Shown here in pieces: positions 33,567 through 43,500 of a stretch of DNA of 64,000 bases. Location of the stretch: NCBI RefSeq assembly GCF_000425385.1, contig NZ_KE384357.1, positions 394,579-458,578 of the forward strand, read 5' to 3'. Numbering within the stretch: the first letter of the stretch is position 1; the number at the start of each line of letters is the position of its first letter. This DNA comes from Pseudoduganella violaceinigra DSM 15887. Its GTDB lineage: Bacteria > Pseudomonadota > Gammaproteobacteria > Burkholderiales > Burkholderiaceae_D. The notes beneath the pieces were generated by a model, which saw only the letters and a program-made list of their open reading frames with translations, did no database searches and had not been told where the DNA came from. A program made the position numbers and the translations under genes.

Positions 33567-34705
33567 TCTTCGACTACGCAACTTATAAGATCATCTGGTG
33601 GTGCTTCGTCGCCCTGCTGCTGCTCGGTTTCGCGCTGACCGACGGCTGGGACTTCGGCGTCGGCATGTCCCTGCCCTTCCTCGGCAAGGATGATACCGAG
33701 CGCCGCATCATCATCAACACCATCGGCCCCACCTGGGAAGGAAACCAGACCTGGTTCATCACCGCCGGCGGCACCTTGTTCGCCGCCTGGCCACTGGTGT
33801 ATGCCGCCGCATTCTCCAGCCTGTATATAGCGCTGATCGTAGCGCTGTTTGCCTTGTTCTTCCGACCGGTGGGCTTCGATTACCGCAGCAAGATCGCCGA
33901 CCCGCGCTGGCGCAGCACCTGGGACTGGGGCCTGTTCATCGGCGGCTTCGTACCGCCGCTGATCTTCGGCGTCGGTATGGGCAACGTGCTGCAAGGTATC
34001 CCGTTCCGCTACGACGATCTGCTGCGCCTCGAATACAGCGGCGACTTCTTCCAGCTGCTGAACCCATTCGGCCTGCTGTCAGGCGCGCTGGGCGTTGCCA
34101 TGCTGGCGATGCACGGCGCCGCCTTCCTGCATCAGAAAACGGAAGGCGTGATCGCGGAGCGGGCGCGCCGCATGGCGATGCTTGCCGCTGCAATGACGCT
34201 TGTGCTGTTCGCCGCTGCCGGCGTGTGGGTCGCAACCGCGCTACCGGGCTATCGCATCACTGCCATGCCCGATCCCGGCTCCGCCTTCATGCCGCCAGCG
34301 AAGACCGTGGTCGTTGCCGCCGGCGCATGGATGGACAATTACACCCGCTGGCCGCTCACGCTGGCCTTCCCGGCCGCTGCCATGCTCGGCGCCATACTGG
34401 CCGTGGTATTGAGCGGGGCGCGCCGGACCGTCGCCGCACTGCTTGCCAGCGGCATGAGCGTGGCGGGTATCCTGCTGACGGCTGGTGGCGCCATGTTCCC
34501 CTTCGTGCTGCCATCGTCGCTGATGCCGTCGCACAGCCTGACCGCTTGGGATGCCGTGTCCAGCCATAAAACGCTGGCCGTGATGTTCTGGGTGGCGGTG
34601 ATCATGCTGCCTATCGTCATGATGTATACCAGCTGGGTCTACCGGGTCGTACACGGCAAAGTGACCGCGGCGCACATCAGCGAAAACGAACATTCTGTCT
34701 ATTGA
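33563..34705 (+). CDS. cydB: Cytochrome bd ubiquinol oxidase subunit II
   Basis: A 380-residue subunit with eight or nine membrane helices: IIWWCFVALLLLGFALTDGWDFGVG at the start, the conserved GPTWEGNQTW, FRPVGFDYRSK, and MPDPGSAFM-type periplasmic loop. It stabilises the haem-bearing subunit. ATG at 33563 overlaps the cydA stop. Length matches family. The order regulator-cydP-cydA-cydB-cydX is complete. Confidence 0.97.
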   Translation: MIFDYATYKIIWWCFVALLLLGFALTDGWDFGVGMSLPFLGKDDTERRIIINTIGPTWEGNQTWFITAGGTLFAAWPLVYAAAFSSLYIALIVALFALFFRPVGFDYRSKIADPRWRSTWDWGLFIGGFVPPLIFGVGMGNVLQGIPFRYDDLLRLEYSGDFFQLLNPFGLLSGALGVAMLAMHGAAFLHQKTEGVIAERARRMAMLAAAMTLVLFAAAGVWVATALPGYRITAMPDPGSAFMPPAKTVVVAAGAWMDNYTRWPLTLAFPAAAMLGAILAVVLSGARRTVAALLASGMSVAGILLTAGGAMFPFVLPSSLMPSHSLTAWDAVSSHKTLAVMFWVAVIMLPIVMMYTSWVYRVVHGKVTAAHISENEHSVY

Positions 34706-34717
34706 AAGGACTCGGCC

Positions 34718-34873
34718 ATGTGGTATTTCACCTGGATCCTCGGCATCGGCTTCGCTTTGGCGGCGGCCATCATCAACGTGATGTGGCTGGAATCGAACTA
34801 CGCCTTCGGGCAGCGCGATGAGGACACAACGCGCAGCAGCTTTGAATCCGCCCGCGACGCAGCACGCGACTAA
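34718..34873 (+). CDS. cydX: Cytochrome bd small subunit CydX
   Basis: A 51-residue single-helix protein, MWYFTWILGIGFALAAAIIN then VMWLESNY, matching the CydX/CbdX pattern (MWYF-x-W-x-LG, W-x-E after the helix). CydX binds CydA and is needed for a stable active oxidase. GAAAGGA lies 8-14 nt upstream of the ATG; it starts 12 bp after cydB. The tail after the helix is charged. The codons around the stop are tandemly duplicated. Confidence 0.9.
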   Translation: MWYFTWILGIGFALAAAIINVMWLESNYAFGQRDEDTTRSSFESARDAARD

Positions 34874-34884
34874 ACGCGACTAAA
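34865..34884 (+). repeat. Tandem 10-bp duplication over the cydX stop
   Basis: CGCGACTAAA is present twice in direct succession (34865-34874 and 34875-34884), giving two in-register TAA triplets. It is a slippage-type duplication. Confidence 0.7.
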
Positions 34885-34904
34885 CGCGCGCCATCGCCGC
34901 AATA

Positions 34905-35870
34905 TCAATCGATCGCCAACTGCACGCCATGCCTGGCCTGCAGGATCCGAAGATAGCTCAACGCCACGCGCTGGGCGTACTCCGCCCGGTCGGGCTGCTC
35001 CTCCATGACCAGCGACTTGAGTTCCTCCAGTACCGCGAAATAGCGTGAAGCCAGATATTGCGGCAGGCCAGCGCGGTCAAGCTCCAGATTGGCGGCGCCG
35101 TTATCCTCATTCCTGATCTGCATGAAATAGCAGCGGATGGCGCAGAACACCCCCAGCGCGTCCGAGGCAGCGGCCCGCAGCGCCAAATCCAGCGACTGTT
35201 GCATGAACGTGGCGCTGTGTTGTTCGACAAGCGGATAAACCGCATGCACCAGCAGCTCGTGGTGGTCTGTCGGCAGCAGCGGCGCCTCTTCGCCGGGCGG
35301 CGTGCCGAAAACGCACTGTTCGCCGCGAATCAGGCGGAAGAAGGCGTGTCCTTTGATCTGCTCGTAGACATCTTCCTTGCTTGGCCGCGCCTCCACGCCA
35401 GGCCAGCCAAGGATCGGCGTTTTGGTGATGCCTTTCTCTGCCAGCTTGCGCTGAAACTCAAAAATAAAGTCCGGAATATCCACTTCATCCGGCTTGAAAT
35501 ACGAAGTTGGCCGTCCAAGCGCAATCAGGCTGATTTGGTGGGCGCGGGGATCGTCGTAGGATAAGGTCAGCTTGTATTCGCCAGCCTTGTCGACCGTGAA
35601 CACGAACACCAAAGGGCGGGCGTGGCCTTCTGCCGCCACCGCATCGAATAGCGCTGGAAGCAAATCATCCAGGCGGTCCTTGATCTCGTCAGGCTCCGGT
35701 TTCGCTACCGCGACTTGGCGTCCGTAACGGTAAATGCGTTCGCGCGAAGTATGGCCTGGTCCCGAAGAGTGAACCCGCAGGTATATTTGATCCCATACGG
35801 GCAGTGTGGTGTTTGCCAGGTCGTGCAATGTGCGTAATACCAGCCGCACAATCTCGTCTTTATTGGGCAT
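34905..35870 (-). CDS. Protein of unknown function with YezG-like N-terminus
   Basis: A 321-residue cytosolic protein, no signal or membrane segment. Residues ~5-110 (IYRYGRQVAVAKPEPDEIKDRLDDLLPALFDAV, then LVFVFTVDKAGEYKLTLSYDD) resemble the DUF600/YezG immunity-protein fold in pattern, but this is by eye. The C-terminal half is helical with no motif. The given start is the ATG at 35870 with no clear ribosome site; a TTG at 35915 would add 15 residues. It stands alone, not with a toxin gene. Confidence 0.55.
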   Translation of the reverse strand: MPNKDEIVRLVLRTLHDLANTTLPVWDQIYLRVHSSGPGHTSRERIYRYGRQVAVAKPEPDEIKDRLDDLLPALFDAVAAEGHARPLVFVFTVDKAGEYKLTLSYDDPRAHQISLIALGRPTSYFKPDEVDIPDFIFEFQRKLAEKGITKTPILGWPGVEARPSKEDVYEQIKGHAFFRLIRGEQCVFGTPPGEEAPLLPTDHHELLVHAVYPLVEQHSATFMQQSLDLALRAAASDALGVFCAIRCYFMQIRNEDNGAANLELDRAGLPQYLASRYFAVLEELKSLVMEEQPDRAEYAQRVALSYLRILQARHGVQLAID

Positions 35871-36058
35871 AAAACTTAAAAATTTCTCTGTTGGCGCGAG
35901 ACGAGAGTCGCTCAACCTGCCATTATCGCCCGAAGTTGCACTTACCTCAACTATGCCAGCGTGGTCACCTCGGGATGACCGGGACGGGCGTCCTCATGAA
36001 AAAGGTCGCCAGGATAGCGCGCCAGCAGCCCATTGGCTGCCCTCGCGCGCCATATCAT

Positions 36059-36904
36059 TCAGAGCTCCTCGATGCATAAGGCGCCCTTCTCCAGTGGGCG
36101 CACGAGAATATTGTACACATCGATATCAAAATTCACGGGCGCAGCGCCTGGCACATCGACGCCCAGGTAGCACCAGCGGTCGACAATCGCACGCTGGCGC
36201 AGGCCCGCGGACTCCTCGATGATGGCGACCGCGCCAGCGAATGGCCAGCGCGTCACGCGCAATGGCGCCAGTGCCAGGCGCACGCGCGCAGCATGGTCGG
36301 CGGCCGATTCTTCGCCGGTGCAGGCGCCTTTGCAGCGCGCCACCTGCCGCGCAAAGCATGGCCGTCCCGGCACGCCTTTCTCCAGCCCGGTGGCGACGCT
36401 GCACAGGCCGCGCGCATGCACGACATCGCGCAGCGTTTCGATTGCCGCCTTTTTGCTGCCAAACAAACCATAAAGTTGCTCGGCCACCGCAAAATCGACC
36501 TCGCGCGCAAAGACGATCTCCGGCGCATCGCCCGCCATGCTGATCGAGCACATTTCGCGCAGGCGGCGCAGTTTGCTGTTGAACACCGGCTGGTGCCGTT
36601 TGACCAGCTCCGACTCGCGCAGCAAGGCGCCGATCTCGCCGCCGGTACGTTCAAAGTCGATGGTGGCGGCACGCGCCAGCATCTGCATTTCCTCGGCGGT
36701 GCGCATATGCGAGAGCACGCGCGTACGGATATTCACGCTTTTGCCGATGTAGACCGGCTTGCCGGCGGCATCGCGGAAGATGTAGACACCAGGCAGCGAT
36801 GGCAAGGCATCGATGCAATCGCGGGGAATGTGGGCGGGATAGCTGAAGTTCAATACGGGGTCGCTGACCACCAGCAGTCCCACCGAATTGACGTGGGTGC
36901 GCAT
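36059..36904 (-). CDS. cho: UvrC-homologous excision endonuclease Cho
   Basis: A 281-residue nuclease like the N-terminal half of UvrC. The GIY-YIG catalytic domain is at residues 35-115 (LPGVYIFRDAAGKPVYIGKSVNIRTRV with Arg and the Glu in RTGGEIGALLRESELVK), followed by a region with RPCFARQVARCKGACTGE, the Cho cysteine motif. Cho makes the 3' incision at bulky lesions after UvrAB loading and is SOS-regulated in E. coli; no clear LexA box is seen here. It diverges from the YgjP-like gene with only 26 bp between starts. Confidence 0.92.
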   Translation of the reverse strand: MRTHVNSVGLLVVSDPVLNFSYPAHIPRDCIDALPSLPGVYIFRDAAGKPVYIGKSVNIRTRVLSHMRTAEEMQMLARAATIDFERTGGEIGALLRESELVKRHQPVFNSKLRRLREMCSISMAGDAPEIVFAREVDFAVAEQLYGLFGSKKAAIETLRDVVHARGLCSVATGLEKGVPGRPCFARQVARCKGACTGEESAADHAARVRLALAPLRVTRWPFAGAVAIIEESAGLRQRAIVDRWCYLGVDVPGAAPVNFDIDVYNILVRPLEKGALCIEEL

Positions 36905-36930
36905 GCGCTCATGATACCATTCGGCCCGTT

Positions 36931-37428
36931 ATGAAATACCTCAGCGCTTACTCAGAACAGACACTTTCCCAGGTCCGCCAGGTGCTGGACCAGGGCCGCC
37001 TTGGCGACGTGCTGAAGCAACGTTATCCGAAAGCCCACGATATCCGCAACGACCGTGCGCTGTACGACTATGTCCAGGACCTGCGCAACGAATTCCTGCG
37101 CAACGCCGCGCCGATTGACAAGGTGGCATTCGACAGCAAGATCCACGTGATCAACCACGCGCTCGGTCTGCACACGTCGGTATCGCGCGTCCAGGGCGGT
37201 AAGCTGAAGGCCAAGCACGAAATCCGCGTCGCCACCATGTTCAGGGAAGTGCCTTTGGAATTCCTGCGCATGATCGCCGTGCACGAACTGGCCCACGTGA
37301 AGGAAAAGCAGCACGACAAGGCGTTCTACAAGCTGTGCACCTATATGGAGCCGAACTACCACCAGTATGAGTTCGATACCCGCTTGTACCTCACCCACCT
37401 CGATGCATCCGGCCAGCGCCTTTGGTAG
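36931..37428 (+). CDS. YgjP-like M48/DUF45 metallopeptidase-fold protein
   Basis: A 165-residue cytosolic protein with the HELAH zinc motif (RMIAVHELAHVKEKQHDKAFYKLC), where the second His-x(3)-His-like part HDKAF matches the DUF45/WLM fold. It lacks a signal peptide. It is shorter than E. coli YgjP (~167, similar). Members are reported as UTP pyrophosphatase-like or metal-dependent peptidases; activity here is unproven. Its tail overlaps the possible start of the glycosidase gene. Confidence 0.8.
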   Translation: MKYLSAYSEQTLSQVRQVLDQGRLGDVLKQRYPKAHDIRNDRALYDYVQDLRNEFLRNAAPIDKVAFDSKIHVINHALGLHTSVSRVQGGKLKAKHEIRVATMFREVPLEFLRMIAVHELAHVKEKQHDKAFYKLCTYMEPNYHQYEFDTRLYLTHLDASGQRLW

Positions 37429-38867
37429 CGTTGAATTACCTACTTGCCCTGCCACTCCTGCTTGCGCCCGTCAGCGCAATGGCGCAGGCGCCAGACGTGC
37501 AGGTATCCATCGCACAGGCGGACCTGCGCAATGGCACGACGCCCATTCCCGAAGCATTCGCCGGCCTGGATTTCCCGCTGGCCGACGTGACCACGGTGAT
37601 CGGCAATGCAAAAGGCCTCAATCCCACGTTCTCCAATTTGTTGAAAAACCTGGCCATGTTCGCCAGCAATGGCCGCATCCGTATCCGCATCGGCAACGAC
37701 ACCCTGGCCTGGACCGGCCCGAATGCGCCCCAGAAGGACCGCATTCCCGCGTTGGCGCACCTGGCGCGGCAGTTCAATGTGTCCTACCTACTGGGCGTTG
37801 ACTTCAAGAGCGCTAACCTCGCGGCCACGACCGATGCGATATCCGCGCTGACCAGCCCCGGCTCGGGCTTGCCGGCAAATAGCATCGAGGCGCTGGAGTT
37901 GGGCAATGAAGCGGACCTCTATCCGGCCAAGGCACAAGCGGACGGCAACTGGAACTACAGCCTGTTCGATGCGCGCTTCGCCAGCGTTGCCAAGGCCGTG
38001 GGCAAAGTAGCGGCCCCGGTGTGGGCCGGCACCAAAGGCCCTTTCTTCGGCCGAGGCATGGAAAATCCACTGGCAAGCTTCGTCTCCAGCAATGCGGCCA
38101 GTATCAGCATGGTGGATATGCACCAGTACTACGGCTCCAATTGCCATGGCGCGACGCTCTCGCCGGGCGACTTGCTGAAGCCCTTGGCGACCACCGGGGC
38201 CCAGGCGTCCTTTCAGCCGCATATCGCCGCCGCCCATGCACATCGCCTGCCATTTATCCTGAGCGAATGGAACTCCGCATCTTGCGGCGGCATTGCGGGC
38301 GTCAGTGACACTTTCGAGTCGGCATTGTGGACACTCGACGGATTGTTCGAATGGCTCGGTGTGGGACTGGACGGCGTTACCCTGACAACGGGCAATGGCC
38401 TCCCCTATTCGCCATGGCAGTTCAAACCCGCCGCTGGAGGAACCAGCGTCAGCGTGGCGCCGAACTACTATGGTCTGCGGATGTTCCTGCAGGCGACGCA
38501 GCATTCAGCCAGGCGCGTCAACCTGACGCTCGCCAATGGCACTCGGCATAACGTCAAAGCCTGGGCAACAATCGATGCGCAAAATATCGTGCGGGTCGTG
38601 CTGATCAACAAAGACCGCAGCTTTACGGGCCCAATTGGAATTTCCCTGGGCGGGTACGCGGCGCCCGCAAGCTATGCACTGTCGGCCCCAAGCTTCAGCG
38701 CGAGCAATGGGCTGCGCTATGCGGGCCAGTCTTTCGACGACACGCCGGACGGCAGCCCGGCCGGCGCACTGACCGCCCCCACTCTTGCCGCTACGACGCC
38801 TGGGCGCTATGACTACCGCTTCAGCGGTATCGGCGCAGTCCTGCTCGAATTTAAACCCGCGCCCTAA
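37422..38867 (+). CDS. Secreted glycoside hydrolase family 79 (heparanase/glucuronidase-like)
   Basis: A protein of ~480 residues with a signal peptide (LLALPLLLAPVSAMAQ) and a GH79-type (beta/alpha)8 barrel: acid/base in ALELGNEADLY (about residue 165) and nucleophile in FILSEWNSASCGG (about residue 285), then a beta-sandwich tail. GH79 enzymes cleave beta-glucuronides in heparan, hyaluronan or plant arabinogalactan. There is no ATG: the start is TTG at 37422 or TTG at 37431, the former overlapping the YgjP stop. No carbohydrate cluster is nearby. Confidence 0.78.
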   Translation: MVALNYLLALPLLLAPVSAMAQAPDVQVSIAQADLRNGTTPIPEAFAGLDFPLADVTTVIGNAKGLNPTFSNLLKNLAMFASNGRIRIRIGNDTLAWTGPNAPQKDRIPALAHLARQFNVSYLLGVDFKSANLAATTDAISALTSPGSGLPANSIEALELGNEADLYPAKAQADGNWNYSLFDARFASVAKAVGKVAAPVWAGTKGPFFGRGMENPLASFVSSNAASISMVDMHQYYGSNCHGATLSPGDLLKPLATTGAQASFQPHIAAAHAHRLPFILSEWNSASCGGIAGVSDTFESALWTLDGLFEWLGVGLDGVTLTTGNGLPYSPWQFKPAAGGTSVSVAPNYYGLRMFLQATQHSARRVNLTLANGTRHNVKAWATIDAQNIVRVVLINKDRSFTGPIGISLGGYAAPASYALSAPSFSASNGLRYAGQSFDDTPDGSPAGALTAPTLAATTPGRYDYRFSGIGAVLLEFKPAP

Positions 38868-38869
38868 GT

Positions 38870-39409
38870 TCAGGCTTTGTTGAGGCTTTGCACCAGCGCG
38901 GCCGGCGAGGCATTGACGCGCACCATGGCCGCATGCTGCGGCTTGATGAAGCCTTCGTCGCGGGCGTGGTCGATAAATCCGACCAGCTTGTCGTAGAAAC
39001 CGTCCACATTCAGCAGCCCGACCGGCTTGGAATGGATGCCCAGCTGCGACCAGGTCAGCATCTCGAACAGTTCTTCCAGCGTCCCCATACCACCCGGCAT
39101 GGCGATAAAGCCGTCCGACAGCTGCGCCATCATGGCCTTGCGTTCGTGCATATCCTTGACGATGAACTGGCGCGTCAGGCCGCTGTGGCCCACTTCACGT
39201 TCCACCAGCGCGGTCGGGATCACCCCCGTCACCTCGCCGCCCAGGCGCAGCACTTCGTCGGCGATCACGCCCATCAGGCCCACATTGCCGCCGCCATAGA
39301 CCAGCGACAGGTTCTGCGCCACCAGCGCGGCGGCCAGGGCGCGCGCCTGCTCGGCGTAGCGCGGGGAGACGCCGGCATTGGCGCCGCAATACACGCAAAT
39401 CGATTTCAT
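38870..39409 (-). CDS. LOG-family Rossmann protein (TIGR00730)
   Basis: A 179-residue cytosolic protein with the LOG signature PGGMGTLEE (about residue 110) and GGGNVGLMGVIADE. LOG proteins are nucleoside 5'-monophosphate phosphoribohydrolases that release free cytokinin bases from AMP derivatives in plants and bacteria. Length matches. Its start overlaps the end of the TetR regulator gene by 4 bp (ATGA), so they are co-expressed. Convergent with the GH79 gene, 2 bp apart. Confidence 0.93.
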   Translation of the reverse strand: MKSICVYCGANAGVSPRYAEQARALAAALVAQNLSLVYGGGNVGLMGVIADEVLRLGGEVTGVIPTALVEREVGHSGLTRQFIVKDMHERKAMMAQLSDGFIAMPGGMGTLEELFEMLTWSQLGIHSKPVGLLNVDGFYDKLVGFIDHARDEGFIKPQHAAMVRVNASPAALVQSLNKA

Positions 39410-40071
39410 TTGAGCTTCTTCAGGTATTCTTCGGACAATTTCTGGAACAGCAGGCTGGTTTCACCGCGCAGGTAGGGGCCGATCTGGGACAGCACCTGGT
39501 AGCAGCCGCGCGCCAGCGCATCCGCCATCGATTGCTGTTCCGAGTATTTGCGCGGGTTGCGCACGAATTCGTAGGACAGCCAGTAGGTCGCCACCACCAC
39601 CATATTGACCGACATCGCATCGATCGCCATATCGCTGGCCTCCAGCGAGCCTTCGCTGCGCAGGTCCAGGCACAGGTTGCGCGCGACCTTGATCTTGTGG
39701 GCCAGCAGCTCCTTGAACTCCAGCTCCAGCTTCCGGTTGCGCGACAGCAGGTCGTTCAGGTCGCGGTAAAAGAAACGGTAGCGCCAGATCAACTCAAACA
39801 TCAGGTGCAGGTAGAGCCAGACATCCTCCACGTTCGAGCGGCGGCCGCTCGGCACCTGCAGCATCCGTTCCGCTTCGGCCTTGAACTGGACGAAGATGGA
39901 ATTGACGATATCGTCCTTGTTCCGGAAATGGTAATAGAGATTCCCCGGGGAGATGTTCATCTCCTCGGCGATAACGGTGGTCGTGATATTTGGCTCGCCG
40001 AACTCGTTGAACAAGCGCAGCGAGAGTTCTAGGATGCGTTCGCGGGTTCGTCTTGGCGCTTTTTGTAGCAT
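39406..40071 (-). CDS. TetR/AcrR-family regulator
   Basis: A 221-residue regulator with a TetR N-terminal HTH: TRERILELSLRLFNEFGEPNITTTVIAEEMNISPGNLYYHFRNKDDI, followed by a helical ligand domain with an aromatic-rich FYRDLNDLLSRN patch. This subtype (WRYRFFYRDL) occurs widely in betaproteobacteria; ligand and targets unknown. It may regulate itself and the LOG gene downstream. Confidence 0.9.
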   Translation of the reverse strand: MLQKAPRRTRERILELSLRLFNEFGEPNITTTVIAEEMNISPGNLYYHFRNKDDIVNSIFVQFKAEAERMLQVPSGRRSNVEDVWLYLHLMFELIWRYRFFYRDLNDLLSRNRKLELEFKELLAHKIKVARNLCLDLRSEGSLEASDMAIDAMSVNMVVVATYWLSYEFVRNPRKYSEQQSMADALARGCYQVLSQIGPYLRGETSLLFQKLSEEYLKKLK

Positions 40072-40128
40072 AACAGGGGCTCTATTGATTCCCCTGCAAG
40101 GATATCACTATTAGAAGTTTTCCAAAAG

Positions 40129-40476
40129 TTAGGCCTTTTTCATTGTGGTCTTTTTGACGGGCTTTTTCACCAGCGCCTTCAATTCGTCCACCTGGCGGCC
40201 CAATTCTTCCATCCGCTCGATCAAGGCATTGATATCCTGCCGCATCGGCACCCCGATCGAGTCCAGGGCCCGGGTGACGCGCTCCTCGAACACTTTTTCC
40301 AGGGTGTCGACGGTCTGGGCCACGTGGCTGGCGCGGTCGCCTTCCACGGCGCGGGCCCGTTTCTGCAAATCCGTGAATGCGCCCAGGCCGGCCTTCCAGA
40401 TTTCTTGCGCGGACTCGCGCACTGCCTTGGTCAGGCGTTCTTCGCTTTCTTCAAAGGATTTCGTCTTCTTCCCCAT
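40129..40476 (-). CDS. Phasin-like PHA granule-associated protein
   Basis: A 115-residue protein of the PhaF/PhaI phasin type: LTKAVRESAQEIWKAGLGAF, EGDRASHVAQTVDTLEKVFEERVTRALDSIG, a Leu/Ile heptad coiled coil (LIERMEELGRQVDELKALV) and a basic KKPVKKTTMKKA tail. These coat polyhydroxyalkanoate granules and bind PHA and DNA. It suggests PHB storage in the host, with no polymerase in view. Start ATG at 40476 has GGAG upstream. Confidence 0.85.
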   Translation of the reverse strand: MGKKTKSFEESEERLTKAVRESAQEIWKAGLGAFTDLQKRARAVEGDRASHVAQTVDTLEKVFEERVTRALDSIGVPMRQDINALIERMEELGRQVDELKALVKKPVKKTTMKKA

Positions 40477-40547
40477 GGCGGCGGCTCCTCCATTTATCCT
40501 GGAGCCATTGTATGCCGCGCACTCTAGAACCGGGCTTCTAAAGGCCT

Positions 40548-43500
40548 TCAGTTCAGATATTGGGGCGCCCGCAGCTGCGAATGCAGGCGGAAGCCTTCGC
40601 GGATATTCTCCCGCAGCACCGCGCCCTTCCAAGGCTTGGTGTAGAAGCGGTCGATCGCGCCGTGGTTGATGGCCGCCATGATCGGCGTCAGGTCGGCATA
40701 GGCCGACAACATGATCCGGAAGGTGTCCGGCGCCAGATTCTTGACCCGCTCCATGAACTCCGTGCCCGTCATCATGGGCATGCATTGGTCGCACAGGATC
40801 ACCTGCACCCGGTGCCGCGCCAGCACGTCGAAACCTTCCGCCGCCGTCTGCGCGGTCAGGATACGGTAGCCGTCCTGGGCCAGGAAATCGCTCAGCACGT
40901 CGAGCATGAAGGCGTCGTCGTCAACGATCAGCAAGGTTTGCTGGTCGACGATGTTCTCGTCGCTCGGCGCCTGCAAGTGGCGCCCTTCGTTCAGCATCTG
41001 CACGAAATCGGCCTCCGGCAAGGGGCGGCTGAAATAGTAGCCCTGCATCTCATCGCAATCGTGGCGGCGCAGATAGGACAGCTGGGCGTCCTTTTCCACG
41101 CCCTCGGCGATCACCTTCAGCTTCAGGCTGTGGGCCATATTGATAATGGCCAGCACAATCGCCGCGTCGTCCGGATTACTGGTCACCTCGCGCACAAAGG
41201 CGATGTCGATCTTCAGCTTGTCGATCGGGAAGCGTTTCAGATAGGCCAGCGAGGAATAGCCGGTGCCGAAATCGTCGATGGAGATCTTCACGCCGAGCGC
41301 CTTCAAGTTTTGCAGCACCGTGATGGTTTCTTCGGCATTGGACATCAGCGAGCTTTCCGTCAGCTCCAGCTCCAGCAGTTCCGGCGCGATATCGTTGTCC
41401 TTGATGGCCCGCATCACCTCCTCTTCCAGGCCGCCGACGAAGAACTGGATGCCCGAAACATTGACCGACAGGTGCACGGCGCCGACCTGGCTTTTCGCCC
41501 ATTCCGCAATCTTGCGGCAGGATTCGTGCATCACCCAGCTGCCGACCCGCACGATCAGCCCTGTTTCCTCCAGCAGGGGGATGAACAGCCCCGGCGACAC
41601 CATGCCATGGCCGGGGCGCTCCCAGCGCAGCAGAACCTCGGCGCCGCTGATACGGCCCGAGGCGATATGCACCTTGGGCTGGTAGAACAGCCGGAATTCG
41701 TTATTGTCGATGGCCCGGCGCAGCGCATTTTCCATGTCCAGCCGCGCCAGCGATTGCGCGTTCATCTCCGCCGTGAAGAAGCGGAAGGCGTCGCGCCCCG
41801 CCTCCTTCGCCCGGTACATGGCGGTATCGGCATACTGGATCAGGGTATCCGGATCGCTGCCATCCTCCGGGAAGACGGAAATACCGATGCTGGCCGTCAC
41901 CGTCACTTCGTGTCCCTTCAGGTCGAAGGGCTGGCGCATCGATTCCCGGATCTTGTCCACCACCGCGATGGCGTTCTGCGCCCCTTCCGGCAGCATCAGG
42001 ATCGCCGCGAACTCGTCGCCGCCGAAGCGCCCGATGGTGTCGCGCACGCGCAGGCACTCCACCAGGCGGCTGGAGAACTGGCGCAGCAGCTCGTCGCCGA
42101 TGGTATGCCCCAGCGTGTCGTTGATGTTCTTGAAGCGGTCCATGTCGAGGAACAGCACCGCCAGCGCCCAGCCATGCTCGTTCGCCTGCTTCAGCGACAG
42201 CGTCAGCGAATCGTAGAACTGGCTGCGGTTCGGCAGGCCGGTCAGCGTGTCGAAATGGGCCAGCTTGAGCAGGCGGCGCTCAGCTTCCTTGCGCTCCGTG
42301 ATATCGCGCGCCACCGCCACCAGGATCCAGTTCTGCCCCGAGCGCAGGGTGCGGCGCTGCACTTCCACCGACAGCGGCGCCCCGTCCTTACATTCGAGCA
42401 GCAGCTCCGCCATCGCCCCGCTCTGGTCGCCCGCCAGCAGCTTGTCGTACAGGTCCTGCAGCGGCCGCAGCCCCGTCTCGAGTTCGCGGTCCTGCCCTAC
42501 TTTCAGGAATTCCTCGCGCGCGAAGCCCAGCATGCGGCAGGCCGTCACATTGACGTCGATGAAGCAGGAATTGGCGCGGTCGACCAGAAAGATCGCATCG
42601 GCCGTCGCGTCCATCGCCAGGCGGAAGCGGCGCAGGTCTTCGTCGAGGCGGATGCGCGCGTTCATGTCCAGCTGCAGCTGGGCGTGGTGGCGGCTGATTT
42701 CCTCGTACAGCAGCAGGTTTTCGTAGGCCACCGAAATCTGCGCCGCCACCGTCACCGCCACCCGTTCGTCAACTTCGCTGAATTCGTCGGCGCCCAGCTT
42801 GTCCACCAGGTACAGCCAGCCGTGCACCCGCTCGCGCGAGGCGATCGGCACGCCAAGGAAGGAATGCACCTGCGGGTGCCCGGCCGGCAGCCCGATTTCG
42901 CGCGGATCGCCGCCCAGGCGGCTCATGCGGACCGGCTGGCGCTGCCGCAGCAGGCTGTCCAGGATACCGGCGCGCGGCTGGCCGGCCACCACGTGCGCCT
43001 GCTCGTCCGTGCCGCAGGAGGCGAAATAGCTGGTCTCGTTCGAATCCTGTTCCAGCACGCCGATGCAGGCAAAGCGCGACACGCAGATATTCTGCGCCAC
43101 GCGCACGCCGATCTCGATCAGGCCCTGGCCATCGCGCTCTGCGCCCAGCTCGATACCCAGCTCGATCAGCGCCGTCAGGCGCAGGCTGACCGCCTGCAGG
43201 CTGGAAAGGGAGCGCGACAGCCGCTCCGTCATCTGTTTCAGGTGTTCCGGCTCGCCGTCGTGCGCTTCGCCGTTGTTGGCAATCCGCGTGATCAGCTGGC
43301 TGCTCGACTCCAGTTCGTCGATATATTCAGCGACCTTGTTCTCGATATTGAACAGGCGGCCCTGGCTGGGCGGCTCGGGGGCGAACGCCGGCAGCACCTC
43401 GAGCTGCTCCGCCACGCCGAGCGCCTCGTGCACCGTTTTCAGGATCACGTCGGGGTCGGAAGGCTTGGGCAGCACCCAGCGCACGCCGCAGGCCTCGGCC

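Noticed and set aside
34905..35870. Toxin-immunity pair
   Set aside because: The resemblance to YezG is weak and no toxin gene is adjacent.
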